From Candidatus Nitrosopumilus sp. (GTDB lineage Archaea > Thermoproteota > Nitrososphaeria > Nitrososphaerales > Nitrosopumilaceae): DNA of 64,000 nucleotides. The position numbers and the translations under genes were made by a program. Below are positions 8,874-17,995 of this stretch, piece after piece (position 1 is the stretch's first letter; the number at the start of each line of letters is the position of its first letter). The DNA lies in contig JAOLZN010000007.1 in assembly GCA_028343855.1 (NCBI GenBank), positions 1-64,000 on the forward strand, written 5' to 3'. Under the pieces are notes generated by a model, which worked only from the letters and a program-made list of their open reading frames with translations, ran no database searches and was not told where the DNA came from.

Positions 8874-9476
8874 TTATTCTTTTACCCCGAATTTTGATGC
8901 AATTTCTTTCCTAATTAAAGGCTTTAAACGATCTATCTTTGCGTCAATAGTATTATCGAATTTCATAGCTCCGTCTTTAGATTGAATTTTGACACCACCA
9001 ATGCAATCAATTGTTTCTGATGATAATTCAGATCCAGCAAAATTGCCTAATGTTGATTGAACTACGTCGCGATCTTTAGAATTTGTAAATACAATAACTT
9101 CAGATGTTCCTAAAACTTTAGTTGATTCATCTAATAGTGATTTAATGAGATTTGCATAATCGCCATTGCGATCAGAATTTGAAATTTGTTCTAATGCTTG
9201 TGTAAAAACTCTATCAACAGCATCCTCTAAAGCCAAAAGTTGTTTATTTCGGGCTTCAATGTCAGAGCTACCAACGATCTGTTTTTCAAGCTTATCTGCT
9301 TCTTTTCGACCATCTGCAACAATTTTGTCATATTCATCCTCTAATTTAGTCACAGAATTGTCAAGAATTTGATGAGAATCACTTAGTGCGCCATCTAAAT
9401 TGGATAGAATATCCTGCTCAGTTTGATCTAAAATCTTATCAATTGTCTTTTCAAGAGAAGAATTTGTCAATATCAC
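8874..9476 (-). CDS. atpE: A-type ATP synthase subunit E (peripheral stalk)
   Basis: A 200-aa protein with an N-terminal helical, charged half (residues about 1-100) and a globular C-terminal half ending [21 protein letters not shown], the pattern of subunit E. The start is a GTG at 9474-9476. It is the first gene of the minus-strand operon E-A-B-D-43aa-K and lies divergently from atpI, with an 88-bp promoter region between. Confidence 0.92.
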   Translation of the reverse strand: MILTNSSLEKTIDKILDQTEQDILSNLDGALSDSHQILDNSVTKLEDEYDKIVADGRKEADKLEKQIVGSSDIEARNKQLLALEDAVDRVFTQALEQISNSDRNGDYANLIKSLLDESTKVLGTSEVIVFTNSKDRDVVQSTLGNFAGSELSSETIDCIGGVKIQSKDGAMKFDNTIDAKIDRLKPLIRKEIASKFGVKE

Positions 9477-9564
9477 GCGTTTTATGATAAATCATTTTAA
9501 TGTTTGGAAAAGAAAAACCAGTTGAGAAAGATATTAAAAACTAAGAAATTTTCAGAGGATTAAC
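9477..9564. promoter_or_regulatory. divergent promoter region atpE / atpI
   Basis: An 88-bp non-coding stretch between the two divergent ATP synthase transcription units. It includes an AT-rich run around 9529-9541 (GATATTAAAAACTAAG) suitable as a TATA box for atpI, whose TTG start is about 30 bp downstream, and an AGAGG at 9553-9557 that could serve as a ribosome-binding site. Confidence 0.4.
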
Positions 9565-11664
9565 TTGGCAATAGCTGATCTGAAACTTGGAAGTGTGATT
9601 TTACCAAGAAGTGAGTCTCCAAAAGCAGTTTCTAGATTGACTGAATTTGAATGGTTTCATAAAATTGATACAGAAAATGACTTGGTTACTCCAGAAATTG
9701 ACGATCTATTGCTAGAAGCTCAAAAAACATTCCAATCCATTGATGATGTAGTCAAAGGTCTAGGGGTTCCACAAATGGTAGGAATTCTAGAGATTATGTT
9801 CACAGGTAAAAAAATCAAAAAGAAAGACTATGAAATTGACGAAATCGAAGACATGGTAAATGAACTCAAAAAAAGAACACCATCAATAATTGATGAACCT
9901 AACAATTTGTTAGAAGAACAAGCAACTACAAAACGTTCACTAGAAGAATATACTTCTCTAAAAGAAACACTTGAAGTTGCAAAAAAGCTAAACATTGATC
10001 TTTCAGGATTTGGATTAATGAAGTATTTTTACACAAATCTATTTGTTATTGATTCTAAAGACTATGATGAAATTAGCAGAACATTAGGAAATATTACATT
10101 TTACAAATATGATCTTTCAAACAAAGAAAAATCAGCCATTTTAGTAATTTCAAGTGTAGAAGATTCAGATAAAGCATTAAAAATTCTAAGAGGTTTTAAT
10201 GCAAATCCATTCTCAATTCCAGAAGGAATTCCTCAAATTCCAGCCCAAGCATATTCAATGGCTGAGACTAAAATTAAAGAATTAACAGCAAAGCAGTCAA
10301 CAATTGCAAAACAAATTGCAAAAATTACAAAAAAAATTAGACGGGATATTTTAGCAATACATGAAGAAGCTCAAATTGCAAAAGACGTACTTGAAACTTT
10401 AAGAAAACCTGGAGGAACAAAGAATTTTGCAGTTATTCAAGGATTCATTCCAACTAAGATGGAAGAGAAATTTAAGAATGCAACAAAACAATGGATGTCT
10501 GTTTCTGAAGATGTAACAGATCCAAAATTAAAAGAACAGATTCCAACTCTATTTGATAACCCAAGATTTGTTAGAACATTTGAAGTAATTACAGAAAGTC
10601 AGGGAATTCCAAGAAAAGGAGAAGCTGACCCAACACCTATGATTGCCTTGATGTGGCCAATTTTCTACGGATTAATGTTTGCAGATGTAGGTCACGGATT
10701 ATTGTTAATGGGAATGGGATTATTATTCAAATTCAAAGGACAAGGTAATCTTTCAAGATGGGGAATGTTAATTGCAATCTCTGGAGCATCTGCTGCCATT
10801 GCGGGTGTCGGAGCAGGTGAAGCGTTTGGATTCCACCTAGATCATATGGGACCATTAGAAGGATTATTAGAAGAAGGAGGAGCATTACATTCAGTAAGTT
10901 GGTTAGTAGGAATTCTTAGTGTTGCTGAATTAACATTTGAACAAGTAATCAATATTCTCAAAGTATCATTATTCATCGGAATTATACATTTAGTTTGGGC
11001 AATGATTCTACGTGTTAAGAGATTAGCTCAAGAAGGTCACAAATTTGTAATGTACATGGAAGCAATTCCAAACATCACACTATACGGTGGAATTGTAGTA
11101 ATTATGATGTGTGCAATTGGTGCAAACTATGATGTGATGAACATGTATTCTAAAATACATACAGAAGCAGTACCATGGGTTACAGTTTTCTTAGGAGATT
11201 GGGCTCAAGTTTGGATTATAACAAGAATTTCAGTAATTCTCGTAATTGTATCAATGACTATGATGATAATAGGAGGAATAATGCATGCAAAGAAACATCC
11301 TGAAGATGGAGGTTCTGCGGCAAATGTCATAATGGAAGTTTTCCTAGGTAAAACAGTAGAAGCGTTAGCTCATACAATCAGTTATGCCAGACTTGGAATT
11401 ATGTTGCTGGTACATGCTGCATTATTAATGACAGTCAACAATGCATTTAGTTCTCTAGGAGGAATTGAATCAGGTGCTGCAATGGCAATGATTATCGGAG
11501 GAAACTTGGGCATCATGATGATTGAAGGATTAATTGTATACATCCAGTCTCTCAGATTGCACTTGTATGAATTCTTTACAAAATGGTATGACGGTGGTTC
11601 ACAACCATTTAGACAAATTAGACCAGAGTTGATTTACAATCAATTCATTTGGAAGAAGAAATAG
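9565..11664 (+). CDS. atpI: A-type ATP synthase subunit I (a)
   Basis: A 699-aa membrane protein with a soluble coiled-coil N-terminal half (to about residue 330) and a C-terminal half with seven or eight hydrophobic segments. The signature region PIFYGLMFADVGHGLLL is clear, and the late helix TVEALAHTISYARLGIMLL holds the conserved arginine that faces the c-ring. It forms the stator half-channels for ion translocation. The start is TTG at 9565, since no ATG or GTG lies near the conserved N-terminus. Confidence 0.96.
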   Translation: MAIADLKLGSVILPRSESPKAVSRLTEFEWFHKIDTENDLVTPEIDDLLLEAQKTFQSIDDVVKGLGVPQMVGILEIMFTGKKIKKKDYEIDEIEDMVNELKKRTPSIIDEPNNLLEEQATTKRSLEEYTSLKETLEVAKKLNIDLSGFGLMKYFYTNLFVIDSKDYDEISRTLGNITFYKYDLSNKEKSAILVISSVEDSDKALKILRGFNANPFSIPEGIPQIPAQAYSMAETKIKELTAKQSTIAKQIAKITKKIRRDILAIHEEAQIAKDVLETLRKPGGTKNFAVIQGFIPTKMEEKFKNATKQWMSVSEDVTDPKLKEQIPTLFDNPRFVRTFEVITESQGIPRKGEADPTPMIALMWPIFYGLMFADVGHGLLLMGMGLLFKFKGQGNLSRWGMLIAISGASAAIAGVGAGEAFGFHLDHMGPLEGLLEEGGALHSVSWLVGILSVAELTFEQVINILKVSLFIGIIHLVWAMILRVKRLAQEGHKFVMYMEAIPNITLYGGIVVIMMCAIGANYDVMNMYSKIHTEAVPWVTVFLGDWAQVWIITRISVILVIVSMTMMIIGGIMHAKKHPEDGGSAANVIMEVFLGKTVEALAHTISYARLGIMLLVHAALLMTVNNAFSSLGGIESGAAMAMIIGGNLGIMMIEGLIVYIQSLRLHLYEFFTKWYDGGSQPFRQIRPELIYNQFIWKKK

Positions 11665-11673
11665 ATTTTAAAA

Positions 11674-12432
11674 TTATTTTATTGCTTTAATTACTAGACT
11701 TGTAATCTTTCTATCATTAATTTTTTCGCCATCCATGTATGCTCTTTCCTCTAATACATCAATTTTTTTAAATCCCGCATCTCGAATACATGAAAGATAG
11801 TTTTCTTTTGTTAGTGCACCATCAATACATTCACACCATTTTTCTGAATTCACTTGATCTGCAGATAATTCTTTATCGGTAATTAGATCAGAAATAACCA
11901 TACGTCCATTACTTTTTAAAATTCGAAATACTTCTTTGAATGCATTTGTTTTGTTTGTTGTTAAATTAATGACACAATTACTAATTACGGCATCAACAGA
12001 ATTATCCGTTAAAGGAATATTTTCTTCAATATCGCCTTTCTTAAATTCAACATTTGGATAATTACCTTTTTTTGCATTTTCTCGAGCTTTTTCTAACATA
12101 TCATCAGTCATATCAATTCCAATTGCCTTTCCAGAATCAAGTACTTTTCTTGCAGCTAAAAAAATATCAATTCCGGCTCCAGAACCCAAATCAACTACAA
12201 TTTCACCTTCTTTCAATTTAGTATGATTAATTGGTGCTCCACAACCAACACCCAAAATTGCTTCTTGGGGAATTGATTCAAGTTCCTTTTGATTATAGCC
12301 AATCAATTTTGTTGCATCTATAGGGGAATCTCCTGGATCACATTCTCCAGGCATACAGCAACAATCATCATTTCCAGAAACTACTATTTTGGAATATTTT
12401 TTTTTAATTTCGTCTTTAATTGAATTTTCCAT
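11674..12432 (-). CDS. arsM: arsenite S-adenosylmethionine methyltransferase (ArsM-like)
   Basis: A 252-aa Rossmann-fold methyltransferase with SAM motif [17 protein letters not shown] and the flanking GVGCGAP (Cys64) that is typical of ArsM. Further cysteines in SNCVINLT and WCECIDGAL match the As(III)-binding cysteines of the family. An unusual N-terminal cluster, CCC at 24-26 plus Cys31, may bind metalloid. The family methylates arsenite to volatile or less retained forms. It lies 31 bp downstream of a rhodanese gene, possibly one transcript, and is convergent with atpI (9 bp). Confidence 0.9.
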   Translation of the reverse strand: MENSIKDEIKKKYSKIVVSGNDDCCCMPGECDPGDSPIDATKLIGYNQKELESIPQEAILGVGCGAPINHTKLKEGEIVVDLGSGAGIDIFLAARKVLDSGKAIGIDMTDDMLEKARENAKKGNYPNVEFKKGDIEENIPLTDNSVDAVISNCVINLTTNKTNAFKEVFRILKSNGRMVISDLITDKELSADQVNSEKWCECIDGALTKENYLSCIRDAGFKKIDVLEERAYMDGEKINDRKITSLVIKAIK

Positions 12433-12463
12433 GTTAGTGATAATTTGAAAACTATACTTAAAT

Positions 12464-13237
12464 TCATTCTATAGGAAGTGAAGTATTATTTCCCCATTCC
12501 CCCCAAGATCCAAGATAGACCTTTACATTTTTGAAGCCTAATTTTTTTAAAACCAAAAATGAATTGGCAGCTCTATATGCTCCTTGGCAATAAGTGACAA
12601 TTTCAGAGTCTTTTGATATATTATAGATTTGAGATAATTCTTTATCATCTTTGAAAGTACCATCATCAGAGATATTTTGATTCCAATCAATATTGATTGA
12701 ATTAGGAATATGACCAGTTTGAGCAGCTCTAACTACACTTCCATCATATTCACCAGTAGAACGAGCATCAATAATTTTCAAATTATCTAAATTATCTTGA
12801 ATATATTCAAATCCAGATATTATTTCAGGATTGACTTTTCCTAGAAATTCTGAGGGTTTGAAATTATTTGCTTTTGTTTCTAGTGAAAAATTATCTTTTT
12901 TCCATTTTGTAATTCCACCATTTAACATGAATACATTCTGATGTGAAAAATACATCAACATCCAAACACCTCTTGCAGCAAGCATTCCCGATACAGAATC
13001 ATAAAAAATGATTTTTTTTTCTGTAGTAACACCAAGAAATGATAGTAATCTTCTGGATTGATCATTAAAATTTTTAATTCCTTGGTTTGTTGTATCAATC
13101 CAATGAAATGCAAATAAATCCAAATGAACAGATCCTGGAATATGTCCTTCAGAATATTCCTTAAATGAGCGGGTATCAGCTATAATGACATCAGAATCAT
13201 CAAGAATTGAATTTAATTCAGATGTGGAAATTAGCAT
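12464..13237 (-). CDS. thiosulfate/3-mercaptopyruvate sulfurtransferase (tandem rhodanese)
   Basis: A 257-aa protein with two rhodanese domains. The N-terminal, structural one begins around IIADTRSFKEYSEGHIPGS. The C-terminal, catalytic one carries the active loop YCQGAYRAANSF with the persulfide-forming cysteine. It ends with the family motif VKVYLGSWGEWGN. It transfers sulfane sulfur from thiosulfate or mercaptopyruvate. No signal peptide is seen, so it is probably cytoplasmic. Next to arsM it may provide sulfur chemistry for metalloid handling, but this link is only positional. Confidence 0.93.
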   Translation of the reverse strand: MLISTSELNSILDDSDVIIADTRSFKEYSEGHIPGSVHLDLFAFHWIDTTNQGIKNFNDQSRRLLSFLGVTTEKKIIFYDSVSGMLAARGVWMLMYFSHQNVFMLNGGITKWKKDNFSLETKANNFKPSEFLGKVNPEIISGFEYIQDNLDNLKIIDARSTGEYDGSVVRAAQTGHIPNSINIDWNQNISDDGTFKDDKELSQIYNISKDSEIVTYCQGAYRAANSFLVLKKLGFKNVKVYLGSWGEWGNNTSLPIE

Positions 13238-13321
13238 ATTTTAGATAAAAAGTTCAAATGTAAATTCATTTGGTTTTGTTCAAAATAATTTCCATGAAAA
13301 ACCATTACACACAGTGTAAGG

Positions 13322-13353
13322 GTTAATAAAATAAAAAGAGAAAAAAGGGTTTT
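13322..13353 (-). terminator. T-rich terminator after amt
   Basis: On the minus strand, directly at and after the amt stop codon, the DNA reads as runs of T (a run of eight Ts, then CCC and TTTTTT, TTTTT and TTTT), the usual archaeal termination signal for a highly expressed gene. No strong hairpin is needed. Confidence 0.55.
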
Positions 13354-13357
13354 TTTT

Positions 13358-14923
13358 CTATTCGTTTACGTATGCTCTTTCGCCATGCTGTGCCAAATCG
13401 AGACCAATCTCCTCTTCTTTTGGAGTGACTCTGATTCCGCCCGGCCAAACGGCATCCATTACTTTTAGGATTACAATCGTAACACCAAAGGCATAGCCTA
13501 TTGATATTGCAGCACCAATGATGCTGATTGCTTGCTGTTCCATTCCTTCTGCAGTGCCAGTCCATGCTCCGATACCGTCTCCAGTATCCCAAACGTGTGG
13601 GCTAGCTAATGTACCAGTTAAGATTGCACCTGTAAGACCACCCATTCCGTGTACTCCCCATACATCTAATGCGTCGTCCCATTTGCGTGCGTTCTTTAAT
13701 GCTACACATGCATAACAAATTGTACCAGCTGAAATACCGATTATAATTGCAGCCATTGGACCTACCCAACCTGAAGCTGGAGTGATTGCTACCAATCCTG
13801 CTACTGCTCCTGATGCAGCTCCTACAATACTTGGTTTTCCTGTATGTGCCCATGACATGAGCGTCCAAGTTACTGCAGCCATACCAGTTGCTGTGTTAGT
13901 AACAGTCCATGCGCTGACGGTAATGCCGTCTACCATTACTTCACTACCTGCGTTGAAGCCAAACCATCCAAACCAGAGTATTCCTGCTCCGAGGACTACC
14001 ATTGGAATATTGTGTGGCTCCATTGGTACTTTGCCATATCCGAGACGTCTGCCAAGGACTAAGGCTCCGGCCAATGCCGCAAATCCTGAAGAAATGTGTA
14101 CTACAGTACCACCTGCAAAGTCTAATGCGTATGATGGCGAGAGATCTGGATCGAGGTCTATTGAACCTCCTCCTATGTATCCTCCTCCCCAGACCCAGTG
14201 TGCTATTGGATCATAAACGAAGGTTCCCCATAAGAGTACGAATACGATGATTGCGCTGAATTTGATTCTATCAATCAAACCACCAATAATTAGAACTGGT
14301 GTAATGATTGCGAAGGTTGCTTGGAACATTGCAAATAGTTGGTGAGGTACTGTACCTGGCCAACCTTGACTACAATAGTCTCCGTCCTTCATTTCATTCA
14401 TTTGGTAAGCGTTTGACCATGTATCTGCACATGGACCTACTTCACCGAGAGGTGCCCATGCTGATACCATGTTGAAACCAACATAGTCAAGATTACCCAT
14501 GAATAAGTTTGCATCAGAATCAATTCCGCCAAATGCTAGTGAGTATCCCCATAGAACCCATTGTACTGACATTAGACCCATTACAATAAGGGTCATACCA
14601 AGTACGTTGACGATGTTCTTTGATCTGGCTAATCCGCCATAAAAGAAACCGACTCCGGGTGACATGAGTAGTACCATTGAAGTGGCAGTAAGCATCCATG
14701 CTGTATCACCTGTGTCTATTAGACAAGGCATCATGGCTCCTTCGCCGTCACTGTCGTACCAACATTCGTTAGGGTTACCAGTGTAAATTCCACTGGTTCC
14801 TTTGACGTATCCGTCCATACCGTCATCAACACTTTGTGCAAATGCTTGTGACATTGCACCAGTTGCTGTGATAGATACTGCGGCTACAAGTAATAGAGCA
14901 TACTTGTAGTTTCTAGAATTCAT
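13358..14923 (-). CDS. amt: ammonium transporter, Amt family
   Basis: A 521-aa membrane protein with a cleavable-looking N-terminal signal (to about QAFA) and about eleven transmembrane helices. Conserved Amt motifs include PGVGFFYGGLARSKN, DPIAHWVWGGG (Asp and first pore histidine) and WGVHGMGGLTGA (second pore histidine). It imports ammonium across the membrane, supplying assimilation and possibly oxidation in this organism. Codon use is visibly more GC-rich than the neighbours, consistent with very high expression. It stands alone with its own promoter and T-rich terminator; no GlnK gene is adjacent here. Confidence 0.98.
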   Translation of the reverse strand: MNSRNYKYALLLVAAVSITATGAMSQAFAQSVDDGMDGYVKGTSGIYTGNPNECWYDSDGEGAMMPCLIDTGDTAWMLTATSMVLLMSPGVGFFYGGLARSKNIVNVLGMTLIVMGLMSVQWVLWGYSLAFGGIDSDANLFMGNLDYVGFNMVSAWAPLGEVGPCADTWSNAYQMNEMKDGDYCSQGWPGTVPHQLFAMFQATFAIITPVLIIGGLIDRIKFSAIIVFVLLWGTFVYDPIAHWVWGGGYIGGGSIDLDPDLSPSYALDFAGGTVVHISSGFAALAGALVLGRRLGYGKVPMEPHNIPMVVLGAGILWFGWFGFNAGSEVMVDGITVSAWTVTNTATGMAAVTWTLMSWAHTGKPSIVGAASGAVAGLVAITPASGWVGPMAAIIIGISAGTICYACVALKNARKWDDALDVWGVHGMGGLTGAILTGTLASPHVWDTGDGIGAWTGTAEGMEQQAISIIGAAISIGYAFGVTIVILKVMDAVWPGGIRVTPKEEEIGLDLAQHGERAYVNE

Positions 14924-14944
14924 TAGATTTTATCGAAAATGAAT

Positions 14945-14953
14945 ATTATTAAA
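14945..14953 (-). promoter_or_regulatory. TATA-like box for amt
   Basis: On the minus strand this reads TTTAATAAT, centred about 26 bp upstream of the amt ATG, the position expected for a leaderless or near-leaderless transcript. Confidence 0.5.
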
Positions 14954-14956
14954 GCA

Positions 14957-14979
14957 TTGAAGACTCTAAAATGCTTCAA
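14957..14979. promoter_or_regulatory. inverted repeat upstream of the amt promoter
   Basis: Arms TTGAAG (14957-14962) and CTTCAA (14974-14979) are separated by 11 bp and lie just upstream of the TATA-like box, about 34-56 bp from the start codon. The position suits an activator or repressor site. The six-base arms are short enough to occur by chance. Confidence 0.35.
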
Positions 14980-15051
14980 AAAGTAACTTATTATAGAATA
15001 TATTATTATGATAGTAACATAGAATATGAAAATTATGATAGGAATGGGTAA

Positions 15052-15711
15052 ATGAAAAAAGGAAAATTAGCGATCTTCGACACATTCAAGACTAAAGATA
15101 ATGATCTTACAGGAGAAGCAAAAAGACAGAGATCGATTATTACAATTCTTGGAAGTAATGTCAATCCAGCTGAACGTACAAGAACTGGAATTTCACAAAA
15201 GATAGCAAAAAAACAAGAAATTACATGGAAAAATATCTATTCTGGAATATTTAGAGATCTAGATGAGATCTTACTTCCAATGGGGATAGCAGAAGAAAAT
15301 GGAAGATTACCGTTAAAGAGAGGACCAAAAGCATTACAAGAAAAAGGAATTCCATACTATCATTTAACAAAAAAAGGGATTTTGGTAGGATTAGCAATTA
15401 ATGGAATTGATAATATGTCATCTCAATTAAAAGAATTTTTTTCTGAAGCAGATCCAAAAGAAAAAGAATTTGAAAAAATTTTGACTAAATTTATGACTAA
15501 TAGTCCAAATTTCACATATTCAATTTTTCAAAAATATGTAAAAGCATTTTGTGAAGATAAAATTAAAGAACTACTTCCTTTTGATTTGTCAAAATTAAAT
15601 GAAATTTCTGATGAAAATTTAATTATTCAAAAAGAAATTCTAATGGGATTTCTAAAATTTACAAATCAAGAAAAAAAGGAAGCAACTGCATTTATAGAGA
15701 AAATTGCCTAA
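15052..15711 (+). CDS. unknown 219-aa protein, possibly winged-helix
   Basis: A soluble, lysine-rich protein of 219 aa. Residues 25-130 have a layout like a winged-helix domain (short helices, then YYHLTKKGILVGLAIN, where a HLTxKG phrase resembles wing regions of archaeal regulators). The C-terminal half is helical. I do not recognise a family. It is followed after 58 bp by atpC and may be in the same transcription unit as the second ATP synthase cluster. Confidence 0.75.
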   Translation: MKKGKLAIFDTFKTKDNDLTGEAKRQRSIITILGSNVNPAERTRTGISQKIAKKQEITWKNIYSGIFRDLDEILLPMGIAEENGRLPLKRGPKALQEKGIPYYHLTKKGILVGLAINGIDNMSSQLKEFFSEADPKEKEFEKILTKFMTNSPNFTYSIFQKYVKAFCEDKIKELLPFDLSKLNEISDENLIIQKEILMGFLKFTNQEKKEATAFIEKIA

Positions 15712-15769
15712 AAATTAGGTCTAATTACGATCGCCAAACATTAAAATCCGTAATTCATTGTGCTTCAAT

Positions 15770-16804
15770 ATGGGCAAAAACGTCTATGCATCAGTAAAAT
15801 CCTACAGTCAAAGAGGAAAATTACTCAAGAGATCTGATTTTCAGACATTAGCTGAATCAAGAGATCTAGAAGAATTAATGACTAGAATTAAGAATACAAT
15901 TTATGGTGATGCAGTTACAGACGTCCAAAAACCATATACATCACAAGGAATAGAATCTGGTTTAAGAGGACATTTAGCAGATGTTCATTATTCAATTGCA
16001 AAAACTGCTGGAGATTCACCAATTTTAGATGCATATTATATGAAATTCATTGTTTCAAATTTGAAATTAATTTTGAAAGGTAAAGTTTTAGGAAAAACCC
16101 AAGAAGAAATTGAAACTCATATCAATTTACATGCAGAAGAATTAATCAAACAAAGAGACATTATCATTAAAGCTCTAGTATCCAAAGACCTAGAGGAAAC
16201 AGTTGCTAGTTTGAATTCAGTTCAATTTGGGGAAGAAATTTCAAAAGCTGCAGGATTATACAATGAACAAAAAAATCTTCAAATATTTGATACATATTTC
16301 GATAAAATTTTGTATCTTCAACTGGGTCGTGCTTTAAAAAATACAAGAGACAGAGATGTGATTAAATTAGTTGGAATGGATGTCGATTTCTATAATCTTC
16401 TGAGTGTAATTAGAGGTAAATTATGGGGACTAGATGAAGCACAAATTCAAGACTTGATTGTAGCACAAACTGCAACTATTCCAAGAGAACTATTAGGAAG
16501 AATGATGTCTGCACCATCAGTTAGGGATGCATTTAATGAATTAACAAATACAAAATACAAGAATTTAATTTCTCAAAATGAAAATGAATTAGATGCAGTA
16601 GCTGAATTTGAAAGATCATTTGAAATGACACTATACAATGCATCTGCAAGATCATTTTCAAAGATGTTTAGTTTTGCAACAATTGTAGGAATTACAAAAT
16701 TGACAGCATTTGAAGTAAGAAACTTAGCAGCCATTGCATATGCAGTGGAGCAGAAAATACCTACAGATGTTACAATGTCAAAATTAATTGTACAAGAAGA
16801 ATAA
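15770..16804 (+). CDS. atpC: A-type ATP synthase subunit C (d)
   Basis: A 344-aa all-helical protein starting at ATG 15770 (MGKNVYASVKSYSQRG); a TTG four codons upstream is also possible. The pattern YASVKSYSQRGKLLKR at the N-terminus and the three-lobed helical organisation match subunit C, which sits between the rotor shaft and the c-ring. It is placed about 4 kb from the rest of the ATP synthase genes, beyond arsM, rhodanese and amt, and is followed after 8 bp by a two-TM protein. Confidence 0.92.
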   Translation: MGKNVYASVKSYSQRGKLLKRSDFQTLAESRDLEELMTRIKNTIYGDAVTDVQKPYTSQGIESGLRGHLADVHYSIAKTAGDSPILDAYYMKFIVSNLKLILKGKVLGKTQEEIETHINLHAEELIKQRDIIIKALVSKDLEETVASLNSVQFGEEISKAAGLYNEQKNLQIFDTYFDKILYLQLGRALKNTRDRDVIKLVGMDVDFYNLLSVIRGKLWGLDEAQIQDLIVAQTATIPRELLGRMMSAPSVRDAFNELTNTKYKNLISQNENELDAVAEFERSFEMTLYNASARSFSKMFSFATIVGITKLTAFEVRNLAAIAYAVEQKIPTDVTMSKLIVQEE

Positions 16805-16812
16805 TTTTAAAA

Positions 16813-17049
16813 ATGATTAGATTCCCTAAAAAGAAAAACGATATTTCTACTGAGACGGTAATTAATACAATATGGGTCAGCACATTCATGGGAATGATTT
16901 TTTCATTACCACCATTAGGCATATTTTTAGGAATTTATTTGAATACAGGAAATATTGCCGTTGGGGCAATTCTAGGATTTGGAGTACACTTTGTCACATT
17001 AGCCTTTTCAAGTAGAATTTCCAAGTTTTTAACCCAAATAATGAGCTAA
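16813..17049 (+). CDS. 78-aa two-TM membrane protein next to atpC
   Basis: A small protein with a basic N-terminus (IRFPKKKND) and two hydrophobic segments (about residues 20-44 and 47-66) separated by a short NTGN turn. Size and topology recall the bacterial AtpI/AtpZ assembly factors of F-type ATPases, but sequence identity cannot be judged by eye. Its position 8 bp after atpC suggests a role linked to the ATP synthase. Function unknown. Confidence 0.75.
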   Translation: MIRFPKKKNDISTETVINTIWVSTFMGMIFSLPPLGIFLGIYLNTGNIAVGAILGFGVHFVTLAFSSRISKFLTQIMS

Positions 17050-17082
17050 ACTATAAGAGGTCAAAGTACGAGGTAATTTATC

Positions 17083-17739
17083 ATGATGGGAGATAGAGAT
17101 TTCAGAACAATTATTCAAAGTGCATTGGGTTCAATAGGAAAAGAATTACAACTAAACGTAGATTCAAAAAATATTCAAACTATTCATTTACAGGAAGTAG
17201 TTCAATGCTTAAGACGCTCATATTTTGATAGAATTGACCCTGTAGAAATTGAAAGAAGAGGATTCAATGAGCTTCTTTCAGGATTATTAAGAAGATTAGA
17301 GTACGGAAGTGATCCAAAAGAATTTGAAATTGAGGATATCAAACTAAAGGCACAAACTGACATGATGGTTGATGATGTGGTTATGATATTCAGGTCAGCA
17401 CAAAACGAGTTAGAGAATCCACTTGCTAATGATGTTCTGTATCTTAATGCTTGTTTGTGGGTATATGATAAGACAGAAGGAATTATTGTTTACATTACTG
17501 GAGATAGAAAAGAAATAACATTTTCATTAACTAGAAATAAAAAGATGTTTGAAGAAGTAATTCGAAGAGTTAGAGTACTAAACAATCTTCTCAAAGAACA
17601 AAAAGCTCCAATTTTAGAACCTTCAACAGAATGTTCTGATTGTCAATATTATGAAAGATGCTTTATGAAAAAGAAAAATACGAAGCACGTAGATATTGGA
17701 GAAATGTTAGGATTAGGTAAATTCGGCAACAAGGGTTAA
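17083..17739 (+). CDS. Cas4/RecB-like protein with [4Fe-4S]-type cysteines, nuclease residues not evident
   Basis: A 218-aa protein. Cys42 in the segment VVQCLRRSYFD and a C-terminal C-x2-C-x5-C (Cys184, Cys187, Cys193) form the four-cysteine pattern of the Cas4/AddB-type iron-sulfur nucleases. The middle, DMMVDDVVMIFRSA (from Asp93), aligns with the PD-(D/E)XK core, but the glutamate and lysine expected there are not present (Met/Ile and Arg instead). No cas genes or CRISPR are nearby. It may be a DNA-binding or inactive relative. It lies 33 bp after the two-TM gene. Confidence 0.75.
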   Translation: MMGDRDFRTIIQSALGSIGKELQLNVDSKNIQTIHLQEVVQCLRRSYFDRIDPVEIERRGFNELLSGLLRRLEYGSDPKEFEIEDIKLKAQTDMMVDDVVMIFRSAQNELENPLANDVLYLNACLWVYDKTEGIIVYITGDRKEITFSLTRNKKMFEEVIRRVRVLNNLLKEQKAPILEPSTECSDCQYYERCFMKKKNTKHVDIGEMLGLGKFGNKG

Positions 17740-17778
17740 TAAAAAAAATTAAAAATATTACAAAGGAAAATTCCTTTG
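17740..17778 (-). terminator. hairpin plus T-run after the 36-aa gene
   Basis: A perfect inverted repeat CAAAGGAA-AA-TTCCTTTG at 17761-17778. On the minus strand it is followed by a T-rich tract (17740-17760 read in reverse), making an intrinsic-type terminator for the 36-aa gene. It also lies just after the stop of the Cas4-like gene on the plus strand. Confidence 0.6.
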
Positions 17779-17783
17779 ATGGA

Positions 17784-17894
17784 TTAATCTAGTGGTTCTG
17801 GGTGTCCTTTACCACGAAGTGCGAAAGTTACTACTGCCAATGCAATTGCAACTCCTGCTGCTGCGCCGAATGCGGCCATTCCTGCTTCTGCCAT
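17784..17894 (-). CDS. 36-aa single-TM microprotein
   Basis: A frame of 36 codons from ATG at 17892-17894. It has an Ala/Gly-rich hydrophobic helix (about residues 5-27) followed by a short charged tail, RGKGHPEPLD. GC content is well above its surroundings, as for other strongly expressed genes here such as amt and atpK. It is followed by its own hairpin/T-run. I do not recognise it; possibly a small subunit of a membrane complex. Confidence 0.7.
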   Translation of the reverse strand: MAEAGMAAFGAAAGVAIALAVVTFALRGKGHPEPLD

Positions 17895-17995
17895 TTGATA
17901 AAAAATAACTCTACGGGCTTTTATAAGATATGTCCATAATATTTCTATAAAAACAATATATCATAATTTTAATTTTTTATGATACTATTCAGATT

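Noticed and set aside
13323-14250. Several open frames on both strands inside amt (for example 13323-13592, 13602-13868, 13782-14216)
   Set aside because: They are shadows of the GC-rich amt coding sequence. The amt frame has full family motifs and transmembrane pattern, and the others show only Trp/Arg/Cys-rich or Pro/Ala-rich noise.
15758-15769. TTG start for atpC at 15758
   Set aside because: The ATG at 15770 gives the usual start MGKNVYASVKSYSQRG, and nothing supports the extra four residues.
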